Source: Oscillospiraceae bacterium (lineage in GTDB: Bacteria > Bacillota > Clostridia > Oscillospirales > Ruminococcaceae). From it: 5,331 bases of DNA. Position 1 is the stretch's first letter. The number at the start of each line of letters is the position of its first letter. Position numbers and translations under genes: made by a program. A model generated the notes under the pieces. It was given only the letters and a program-made list of their open reading frames with translations, did no database searches and was not told the origin of the DNA. Positions 1-5,330 of this stretch are shown here, piece by piece. The stretch covers positions 3,380 through 8,710 of the forward strand of contig DNUB01000170.1 of the NCBI GenBank assembly GCA_003508605.1, written 5' to 3'.

Positions 1-34
1 AATGTTAGAATAATTAAGTCAAAATATAAGATAT

Positions 35-44
35 AGGAAAAGGA
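35..44 (+). promoter_or_regulatory. Double ribosome binding site of the prepilin peptidase gene
   Basis: The sequence AGGAAAAGGA contains two AGGA boxes. The first (35-38) lies 7 bases before the ATG at 46. The second (41-44) lies 10 bases before the in-frame ATG at 55. Both starts are therefore possible and differ by only three residues (MLY), so the mature membrane topology is not affected. Confidence 0.6.
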
Positions 45-45
45 A

Positions 46-801
46 ATGTTATATATGGAAAATGCAATATATATAATATGCGCCGTCGTTATCTTTTTTA
101 TGGGCAGCGTGGTGGGGAGCTTTTTAAACGTGCTTGCATACCGAATACCTATAAAGGAATCCATAGTCAAGGGACGCTCTCACTGCACCTCCTGCGGAAA
201 GCAGATTCTGAACCGAGACCTTATCCCCGTGTTCAGCTGGATATTTCTGAGGGGAAAATGCCGCTTCTGCGGTGAAAAAATTTCTCCCAGATATATGATA
301 GTGGAGCTTATCTGCGGATTGTCTTACTTAACCGCTTTTTTGGCGTTGGGAATATCGGTAAAGCTTGCTTTTGCCGTGGTTTTATTCCCCGTGCTTATCG
401 TTCTCAGCCTTTGGGACATTGACCGCAAGGAGATTCCCTACGCCTGCAGCATTATAATCGCCGTTTTGGGTCTTCTTTCCTTCTTAACGGAGGAAATGCC
501 CTGGTACGAGCATTTAATAGGTATGGCTGTTATCGCCGTTCCCTTTGCGGTGCTCTGCTTTTTGGGTGCTATGGGCGGCGGCGACGTTCAGCTTATGGCT
601 GCGGCAGGTCTGCTGTTGGGCTGGAACGTTGTGCCCGCTGCCATGATCGGCATTATACTGGGTGCCCTTATGGGCATCGTTATTAAGGTAAAGACAAAGC
701 TTAATATCATCTGCTTCGGACCGTTCCTGTCGGTGGGTATTGCGGCGGGATTCCTTTGGGGCGGGGATATTATCGAGGCGTATTTGGGACTTATCAGATA
801 A
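46..801 (+). CDS. pilD: Prepilin peptidase (A24 family, PilD/ComC type), 251 aa
   Basis: This is an integral membrane aspartic protease that cuts the short basic leader from type IV prepilins at the cytoplasmic face and, in many family members, also N-methylates the new N-terminus. Residues 24-35 show the family motif G-S-F-L-N-V-x-x-Y-R-I-P after the first membrane helix. The cytoplasmic loop has two CxxC pairs (Cys47/Cys50 and Cys72/Cys75), expected to bind zinc. The catalytic aspartates are most likely Asp124 in LWDIDRKEIPY and Asp180 in GGGD (177-180). Residues 224-228 (FGPFL) match the conserved C-terminal motif. About seven hydrophobic segments and a length of 251 aa fit the family. One small oddity is Tyr132 where many relatives have Asp or Asn after Ile-Pro. 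The start could be the ATG at 46 or at 55; both have an AGGA upstream. It converges with the minor-pilin operon, whose products are likely substrates. The family call is firm. The symbol pilD is used by function, since comC would fit equally well. Confidence 0.95.
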   Translation: MLYMENAIYIICAVVIFFMGSVVGSFLNVLAYRIPIKESIVKGRSHCTSCGKQILNRDLIPVFSWIFLRGKCRFCGEKISPRYMIVELICGLSYLTAFLALGISVKLAFAVVLFPVLIVLSLWDIDRKEIPYACSIIIAVLGLLSFLTEEMPWYEHLIGMAVIAVPFAVLCFLGAMGGGDVQLMAAAGLLLGWNVVPAAMIGIILGALMGIVIKVKTKLNIICFGPFLSVGIAAGFLWGGDIIEAYLGLIR

Positions 802-817
802 AGTATTTTAAATGACA

Positions 818-832
818 GGGGCGAAACGCCCC
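818..832. terminator. GC-rich hairpin between convergent genes, possible terminator for the minus-strand pilin operon
   Basis: GGGGCG and CGCCCC form a perfect 6-bp stem with an AAA loop. Bases ACA (815-817) and TGT (837-839) could extend it past a bulge. Read on the minus strand, the stem is followed by TGTCATTTAAAATACTT, which is only moderately T-rich. On the plus strand no T run follows. It most plausibly ends transcription of the pilin operon about 120 bases after its last stop codon and may act weakly in both directions. It is a strong hairpin but an imperfect terminator. Confidence 0.45.
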
Positions 833-844
833 GATCTGTAATAG

Positions 845-899
845 CCGCACCGCTTTCCCGTTGGTCTTGGGGTCTTCGGATAAGCCCTGCGGATTTTTT
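845..899 (+). terminator. Candidate intrinsic terminator of the prepilin peptidase gene
   Basis: CCGCA (845-849) pairs with TGCGG (888-892), then after a CC/CC internal loop GCTT (852-855) pairs with AAGC (882-885). Further in, CCG (858-860) can pair with CGG (877-879). The stem is followed directly by A and six T (894-899), the usual layout of a rho-independent terminator on the plus strand. The 16-base apical loop and internal mismatches make it weaker than a textbook example. It lies 44 bases after the peptidase stop codon. Confidence 0.5.
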
Positions 900-952
900 A
901 TGCCCTCCGAGGCTCAATGACCTTTTTTCGGTTTCCCATTTTCGGCTTTCTA

Positions 953-1903
953 TCAAGGCAGAATGCCTTCAAGATCTCTGACCTGATACAGAATTATTAC
1001 GCCGCTCATTCCTGCGGAGGTATCTATTATTTCCGCTCCGTTCTCGGTAACCGTCTTATTTATTTTTTTTGCGGAATCGAGGGAGGCGTTTCCGTTAAAA
1101 AGATTAAAGGAAACGGATCTCAGCTGATTTACCGGCTCAAAGGAGGCCATGGAGGAAAAAACAGGGTTTCCGTCTGCGTCATAGTGGTCGAATACCGTTT
1201 TCCCCGTTCTTTTAAAGATCTGACTTTTCAGCGTAAGGTAGTTTACGCCCTCTATATCCGGAATCGGATTTCCGTCCTCGTCCACAAGTGCTTTTCCCGC
1301 AAAGTCAAAGCATACCTGAAAGCTGTAGTTAAGCTCGCCGCTTTGAGAGCCGTTGCAGTAAAAGGCTTCATGCAATGCGTCAAATCTGTGAAATTCATTG
1401 AAGTCCAAACCGCCCGCCCATCTTCCGCCGCCGTCTCGGTTATGAATAAGTGCGTCAATGGTAGTGGGGTGAAAGGAGGCACCCCAGTAAAACCTGGGAT
1501 CGTTAAATGTGGTTACATCTCCGAAGTCATACAGGCGGTAATCGTCGTTGTAGTTTCTTAAAACCGCAAGTGCCTTGATCTTATAGCCCTTGGAGGCGTC
1601 CTTTTCATACTCCTCCCATTGGGTTTTCATGGCGTCTGCGTCGCTGGTTATGGAGCCGTCGGGATAATTGAAAATGCTTACGCCGGTTGCGTTTTGAAGG
1701 GAGCTTCTTATGTACTCGTTTATCGTATCGCAGGCGGCGTCCATACCGGCGTTGCTCTTGATGGAATCCATAAGCCTTGAAACGGGAAGGAGCATACCCA
1801 TGGCTATTCCGAGAATAATAGATGAAACGGCAAGCACAACTATAAGCTCGACCAAAGTCACGCCCTTTTTTCTCCACAAGCGTTTAAATCTTTTTTTCAT
1901 CAT
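953..1903 (-). CDS. PilW/GspJ-like minor prepilin, 316 aa (315 aa from the second ATG)
   Basis: This is a type IV pilin-like protein, expected to be cut by the prepilin peptidase and built into the pilus, probably as part of a tip-initiating complex with the two upstream gene products. The N-terminus has a basic leader ending RKKG, then V-T-L-V-E-L, so cleavage would fall after Gly14 and Glu19 is the canonical +5 glutamate. A hydrophobic helix follows to about residue 40. The exported part (about 41-316) is unrecognised; it has two Asp-rich DxDGNP turns (208-214 and 242-247) that resemble metal-binding or beta-hairpin loops, and three Cys (58, 183, 198). The PilW/GspJ call comes from being the third gene of a K/I/J-like set, from the N-terminal type and from size, not from a recognised domain. 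It lies 9 bases after the preceding gene, so translation is probably coupled. An A8 run (1063-1070 on the plus strand) falls in codons near residue 280. Confidence 0.85.
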   Translation of the reverse strand: MMKKRFKRLWRKKGVTLVELIVVLAVSSIILGIAMGMLLPVSRLMDSIKSNAGMDAACDTINEYIRSSLQNATGVSIFNYPDGSITSDADAMKTQWEEYEKDASKGYKIKALAVLRNYNDDYRLYDFGDVTTFNDPRFYWGASFHPTTIDALIHNRDGGGRWAGGLDFNEFHRFDALHEAFYCNGSQSGELNYSFQVCFDFAGKALVDEDGNPIPDIEGVNYLTLKSQIFKRTGKTVFDHYDADGNPVFSSMASFEPVNQLRSVSFNLFNGNASLDSAKKINKTVTENGAEIIDTSAGMSGVIILYQVRDLEGILP

Positions 1904-1904
1904 A

Positions 1905-1910
1905 CACCTC
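1905..1910 (-). promoter_or_regulatory. Ribosome binding site deciding between twin ATG starts
   Basis: On the minus strand the 9-base gap after the upstream stop reads ACGAGGTGT, directly followed by ATGATG. The GAGG core lies 3 bases from the first ATG (1903) and 6 bases from the second (1900). The spacing favours the second ATG, which gives a 315-aa protein beginning MKKRFKR. Confidence 0.6.
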
Positions 1911-1912
1911 GT

Positions 1913-2770
1913 TTAATAATCCATTTTAACAACTGCGCTGCTTCCCTCTCCGCTGCCCTTAAAGAACTTTTCGACGCAGCCGTAGTCGTCGATATCGTCG
2001 GCCGAAACCTTAAATTTTATGTCGATCTCAATATCGCCTGCCGTCGTAGCTTGAATCCTTACGGCGGTGTTTGAAAGATTATCCACTATGGGATTTCCCT
2101 TTACTTTATTGACCGTATCCGCACTCGAAAGCTTACCCTCGGGGGGGATTCTGAGCTTAACGGATTTTTCGTCCGAAGCCTCCTTGGCGTTAAACGTTAT
2201 ATTCCAGGTGATTATATAGTACTCGTAATCCTCGCCGTCAACAACGCTGACAATAGCCCCGTCCGACTTTCTTTTGCCCATTCTGGACTTTTCCTTTACG
2301 GTAACCTCTCCCTTATCGATATTCAGCGCGCCGAAGCACTTGCTTTTTTCATATCCGGGACCGGGATCGTCCTCTGCGCCGCCTGGGATCTTTCCGTTGG
2401 CGATGTTCTCGAATTTCTTATAGCTGTCAAAATCGTAGTCAAGGGAATCAAAATTAACTCCGTCGCCCTGATGCTCGATCTTTTCGGCTTTTGCGCCGTC
2501 GGTGTTGCCGGGAATGACGTCGCCCAGCTCCGCTCCGTTGGCGAAAAACTTTATGTCGGAGCTGATGTCCTTAGTTTCTACCGTACCCTTGTCCCCTACT
2601 ATGTTTTCCACCTGCTTATCGATTTCCTTTTCGGATTTTATATTGGAATTTCTTTGAGCAAGCGTCACGCTTAAGATCATTGTCAGCAGCAGCGACATTA
2701 TGGCAAGAACGGCCATAGCCACCACGCACTCAACAAGGGTAAACCCTTTTTTGCTTTTCAAAGGCTTCAT
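1913..2770 (-). CDS. PilV/GspI-like minor prepilin, 285 aa
   Basis: This is a type IV pilin-like protein. The leader KSKKG is followed by F-T-L-V-E-C, placing cleavage after Gly9, Phe10 at +1 and Glu14 at the conserved +5 position. The hydrophobic helix runs to about residue 36. The segment around 37-60 (AQRNSNIKSEKEIDKQVENIV) is polar and probably continues the long pilin helix. The exported remainder is rich in Asp, Glu, Lys and Gly, with a flexible-looking Gly/Pro/Asp stretch at 129-139, and is not a domain I recognise. Cys145 and Cys265 could form a disulfide outside the cell. A good AGGAG-type site (2777-2781) sits 6 bases before the ATG, in the 14-base gap after the preceding gene. The protein is long for GspI or PilV, and that assignment rests on operon order and N-terminal pattern. 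A run of seven G on the plus strand (2141-2147) lies inside the gene, at the codons for Ile-Pro-Pro. Confidence 0.87.
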   Translation of the reverse strand: MKPLKSKKGFTLVECVVAMAVLAIMSLLLTMILSVTLAQRNSNIKSEKEIDKQVENIVGDKGTVETKDISSDIKFFANGAELGDVIPGNTDGAKAEKIEHQGDGVNFDSLDYDFDSYKKFENIANGKIPGGAEDDPGPGYEKSKCFGALNIDKGEVTVKEKSRMGKRKSDGAIVSVVDGEDYEYYIITWNITFNAKEASDEKSVKLRIPPEGKLSSADTVNKVKGNPIVDNLSNTAVRIQATTAGDIEIDIKFKVSADDIDDYGCVEKFFKGSGEGSSAVVKMDY

Positions 2771-2784
2771 CTTATTCTCCTTTC

Positions 2785-4926
2785 TTATTTGTAGCCCACA
2801 ACATAGGAGTCCTTAAACTCTTTTGCCGAACCGGGATCGGGCGAACCCGAAACGGATATGCTCATCAGCTGCTTTACTATATCCGTCTTTTTTCCGCCGT
2901 AGTTGCTGTCATAGTCGTAGGGTGTGGTAAATGCAAGAGTGGCGTTCATATTTTTATATGTGTAGCTGCCCATAATAAGACCGCCCACAAAGCCTATGGT
3001 CTGACCCGCATCGTCACAGTTCATAACGGTGCTGGGAGCGTAAATATATCCGCACAGGGTGGATTCGCTTCCCACCGAGATTCTGTTTGAGGTTCCTTTT
3101 GTAACCAAGAATATATTGTTGTGGGTTTGGTTATCGCTCAGCTTGCTTCTGTCCAATATCTCCGCATCGTTTTCCCCTTTGATAAGCAGGGATCTGATCT
3201 TATCCACATTACCGGGTTTAAAGCTGTCTCTGACTGTAACGTTTCTAAGATCGTTCCCGGTTTTCCCGGTCATATACTCCGCAAGTCCTATATGTCCGAC
3301 AAATTGGGCGCTGTCCAGTCGGAAATCCGTATCTGCGGGAAGAATGAAGATAACGGAGTGAGTGCCTTTAACGACTACGTTTACCGCACTGTTCACCTCG
3401 GAAAACTTAAAGCATTTTCTTTCGTCCGCCTTAAAGCCGTTGCTGTCTAAATAAATATATATGTCCTTTTCCGTTGCGTCTATTTCGATATTATGACGAC
3501 CCCAGCCCTTCCATTCCTTTGCGGGTATGAGCCGACAGCTTTTGTCGATTTCTATCAGAAAGTCGTCGCCGTACTCGCCGTTTGTTTTATATGCGGCGTT
3601 GCTGGGATCTATTGTCGGTGCGCCGGGAAACGTTTTTGTGAAGTAGCCCTCTGCGTCCCACTCCGCATACTTATTTTTTGACGTGTTGTTTGAAATATGG
3701 TTTACTACATCGGCAACCTTTTCCTTGTTAAAAAGGGATATAAATTTATCCGCATGGGTAAATTTAAAATTCGAATACCAGTTGGTGGGCGCAGGCTCGC
3801 CTGCGAAGCTTCCTCCGTCGCCGGGATTGACCTCGGTTCCGTCCGCATAAAGGAATTTTCCTCCGCACTCGATTCCCTTGGTGGTGCCATGACCGGTTTT
3901 TCCCGGTATTATCACATTCCCCTTAACATAAAATTTACCGTGGCTTTCGCTTATGTTGTTTAAATACAAATCGCCGTTTATATAAAATGTCTGAAAAACC
4001 GAATCGTTTGTTGTTCCCGAATTTAAATAGCAATCTCCGTCAATGTAGAAGGTGGAGCTGCTGGCTCCTTGGGACATATTACAGGTATAATCCCCCAAAA
4101 CATACACGTTATCCGCAAGAATCTGCTTTGCGCATAACAAATTTCCGCCTACATAAACCTCGTCCACGTCTACAACGCTTCCTCCCGCTCCCTTGCAGTA
4201 AAAATTCTCGTTTACCACTATCTCCGTGCGGGAACTGTACAAGGATCTGTGGTATATAATCCCGTCGTCGTCAAAGGTGCCCGTTACATATACCGAATCG
4301 TTCATATGTGCGCTGCTGAGACGGGTAAAGTCGTTTTCAAAATATGCGCCGCTCAGAATTTGCTCGGCAGAAACTATAACGTCCTCGGAGCGGTTGCCGG
4401 TACTTGTAAGGAATCTTGTGAAATACTCCGCCGGGCCCGTTTCTATGGCTATTATCTGGGTCACCTTTGTTGTTTCGCCGTTATATTGGGAGGAAACCTC
4501 AATCTCATAAAAGTTGACCGTGTTATCCCCTTCCACCTTGGTGCCCGAGGGCTTTATTGTGATGTTGACCGTAGCGTCGTCGTTTTCCGACAGCCCCATT
4601 GCCTTAAGGTCCAGATCCTTTGTGGTCACGGTTTCGCCCTTAAGCATTTTGCCCACAACGGTATTGCTGTATTTGCCGATGGATTTTTCACCGCTGGCCT
4701 TAATGGCGTTCAAATATCCGTTAATATATTGGGAAACGGCTCCGCTCATGGATCTTGCCGTCTGATAGCTCTGTTCGCTGTTATACCTTACGGTGACCGA
4801 GCTGCTCTGATTGCTGACCACATAATAAGTGGCAGACGCCGCAATAATCAAAAGCGACATAACCACCACAACCAAAAACAGCACGCTGCCGTTCCTGCTT
4901 TGCAGTTTTTCAAGCAGTCTTTTCAT
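2785..4926 (-). CDS. PilX/GspK-like large pilus tip protein with beta-helix repeats, 713 aa
   Basis: This is the first gene of the minor-pilin operon. After a short basic N-terminus, residues 13-36 form one hydrophobic segment beginning G-S-V-L-F-L, like PilX N-terminal proteins; Gly13 is the likely processing point, but the +5 residue is Leu, not Glu, a feature shared with GspK. Residues 40-160 look like a helical then beta domain. Residues 212-338 carry repeated [VF]Y-x-x-G rungs suggesting a beta-helix. Residues 380-530 are unrecognised. The C-terminal part (about 604-667) has I-F-L-V-T-K-G, G-Y-I-Y-A-P and G-F-V-G-G-L-I-M-G-S, resembling the beta-rich tail of PilX-type proteins in many bacteria (I recall this as a DUF7305-like region, but could not search). 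Nine Cys (244, 265, 282, 299, 354, 464, 505, 625, 637) all lie in the exported part. It is more than twice the usual GspK or PilX size. The likely role is pilus tip or surface adhesion. An AAAGGA site (4936-4941) lies 9 bases before the ATG. Confidence 0.85.
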   Translation of the reverse strand: MKRLLEKLQSRNGSVLFLVVVVMSLLIIAASATYYVVSNQSSSVTVRYNSEQSYQTARSMSGAVSQYINGYLNAIKASGEKSIGKYSNTVVGKMLKGETVTTKDLDLKAMGLSENDDATVNITIKPSGTKVEGDNTVNFYEIEVSSQYNGETTKVTQIIAIETGPAEYFTRFLTSTGNRSEDVIVSAEQILSGAYFENDFTRLSSAHMNDSVYVTGTFDDDGIIYHRSLYSSRTEIVVNENFYCKGAGGSVVDVDEVYVGGNLLCAKQILADNVYVLGDYTCNMSQGASSSTFYIDGDCYLNSGTTNDSVFQTFYINGDLYLNNISESHGKFYVKGNVIIPGKTGHGTTKGIECGGKFLYADGTEVNPGDGGSFAGEPAPTNWYSNFKFTHADKFISLFNKEKVADVVNHISNNTSKNKYAEWDAEGYFTKTFPGAPTIDPSNAAYKTNGEYGDDFLIEIDKSCRLIPAKEWKGWGRHNIEIDATEKDIYIYLDSNGFKADERKCFKFSEVNSAVNVVVKGTHSVIFILPADTDFRLDSAQFVGHIGLAEYMTGKTGNDLRNVTVRDSFKPGNVDKIRSLLIKGENDAEILDRSKLSDNQTHNNIFLVTKGTSNRISVGSESTLCGYIYAPSTVMNCDDAGQTIGFVGGLIMGSYTYKNMNATLAFTTPYDYDSNYGGKKTDIVKQLMSISVSGSPDPGSAKEFKDSYVVGYK
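3913..4293 (-). repeat. Beta-helix-like rung repeats inside the large tip protein
   Basis: Residues 212-338 of the 713-aa protein contain seven degenerate rungs: VYVTGTF (212), FYCKGAG (242), VYVGGNL (257), VYVLGDY (274), FYIDGDC (293), FYINGDL (314) and FYVKGNV (332). After the first gap they are spaced 15, 17, 19, 21 and 18 residues apart. The pattern of an aromatic beta-strand ending in Gly plus Asn or Asp is typical of right-handed beta-helices and bactofilin-like domains. The sequence shows the repeats; the fold is inferred. Confidence 0.65.
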
Positions 4927-4975
4927 AGGATTCCGTCCTTTCCCCGCCGTTTTTCTCTAATGCGGAAACAGTTTT

Positions 4976-5004
4976 ATTTTCTGCTCTTTAACGAAGGATA
5001 TCAA
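4976..5004 (-). promoter_or_regulatory. Candidate sigma-70 type promoter of the pilin operon
   Basis: On the minus strand TTGATA (5004-4999) matches five of six bases of the -35 consensus and GAAAAT (4981-4976) matches four of six of the -10 consensus, with a 17-base spacer. Transcription would start near 4969, giving a leader of about 43 bases with the AAAGGA site at 4941-4936. If this is the true promoter, the hairpins upstream are DNA elements and not part of the RNA leader. Confidence 0.35.
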
Positions 5005-5051
5005 CCCTTAGGCTTATGTGAAAGCCCAAGAACGCAGACCCTCTGCGGAGC
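4983..5051 (-). ncRNA. Candidate structured leader or regulatory element, class not recognised
   Basis: Several inverted repeats are nested here. An outer pair GCTC (4983-4986) with GAGC (5048-5051) encloses CGCAGA/TCTGCG (5033-5038 and 5042-5047, a perfect 6-bp stem with a 3-base loop). It also encloses a stem of CTT plus GGCTT (5007-5009, 5011-5015) with AAGCC plus AAG (5022-5026, 5028-5030) and one mismatch. A third arm, AAGG (4994-4997) with CCTT (5006-5009), competes with the second. A closed three-way structure with a switching arm is what one might expect of a riboswitch or attenuator before a pilus operon. I compared it by memory with c-di-GMP-I and c-di-GMP-II aptamers and saw no match to their conserved cores. 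Confidence 0.35.
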
Positions 5052-5102
5052 TTTCGTCAAAAAGCGATTACTTTCGGTTGTTATTGTTTTGTTTAAATTT
5101 CC

Positions 5103-5129
5103 GATTTTTGTCTGAGGATTTTTTGTCTG
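5103..5129. repeat. Pair of direct repeats GATTTTT(T)GTCTG
   Basis: GATTTTTGTCTG (5103-5114) is repeated as GATTTTTTGTCTG (5117-5129) after a two-base gap, differing only by one extra T. The copies start 14 bases apart. They lie about 180 bases upstream of the pilin operon start codon and could be a regulator binding site, though nothing identifies the protein. Confidence 0.5.
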
Positions 5130-5181
5130 CAGCAATTTTCTTCTGCAAATATTTTGAAGTACAGGGTTGATTTCTTTAATA

Positions 5182-5199
5182 AATACTTAAAATACTTAA
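5182..5199. repeat. Tandem 9-base repeat AATACTTAA x2
   Basis: AATACTTAA occurs twice back to back within a strongly AT-rich stretch. It may simply be low-complexity DNA, a site for a DNA-bending protein, or an upstream promoter element. Confidence 0.45.
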
Positions 5200-5216
5200 A
5201 AATGCTCTTTTTGTTA

Positions 5217-5293
5217 TTTGATTATAAGGCACAAATACTGTACGGCGCAGGCAGGCGTGCTATGCCCTTCCTTACCGTACAGATATAATCAAA
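5217..5293. repeat. Two-step inverted repeat with outward-facing TATAATCAAA arms
   Basis: The outer arms TTTGATTATA (5217-5226) and TATAATCAAA (5284-5293) are perfect 10-base inverses. The inner arms CTGTACGG (5238-5245) and CCGTACAG (5275-5282) are perfect 8-base inverses. They are separated by 11 bases on the left and one base on the right. A short GGC/GCC pair (5254-5256, 5264-5266) sits in the 29-base core. Each outer arm contains a perfect TATAAT hexamer facing outward, but neither has a good -35 at 16-18 bases. It may be a hairpin-forming dispersed repeat, a small non-autonomous mobile element or a regulatory palindrome. Confidence 0.6.
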
Positions 5294-5307
5294 ATCCGAT
5301 GTCCCCC

Positions 5308-5330
5308 GCCTTTTGCGGCAAGCAAAAGGC
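5308..5330. repeat. 9-bp perfect hairpin at the right window edge
   Basis: GCCTTTTGC (5308-5316) and GCAAAAGGC (5322-5330) form a perfect stem with the loop GGCAA. The window ends one base later, so it cannot be seen whether a T run follows. It could be the terminator of a plus-strand transcript or part of the same repeat cluster as the neighbouring inverted repeat. Confidence 0.55.

Noticed and set aside
1..45. A promoter directly before the peptidase gene, using TATAAG at 25-30.
   Set aside because: No acceptable -35 is visible in the short upstream sequence, and the predicted transcription start would fall on the ribosome binding site.
588..956. A 122-codon minus-strand frame overlapping the peptidase 3' end.
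   Set aside because: It starts at TTG overlapping the prepilin stop codon, runs antisense through the peptidase, and has a basic, repeat-like translation without a domain.
917..1561. A 214-codon plus-strand frame.
   Set aside because: It is antisense to the well-supported 316-aa prepilin gene and shows no recognisable features.
4927..5100. A c-di-GMP riboswitch before the pilin operon.
   Set aside because: Short resemblances such as GACGAAAGC and AGGGTCT occur, but they do not fall in the right order or pairing context for the c-di-GMP-I or c-di-GMP-II aptamer, so no such call is made.
4249..5115. A 288-codon open frame on the plus strand running through the start of the large pilin gene into the upstream region.
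   Set aside because: It overlaps the minus-strand gene antisense, has no good ribosome binding site, and its translation has no membrane, domain or compositional pattern of a real protein. The minus-strand frame has a clear pilin N-terminus and start site.
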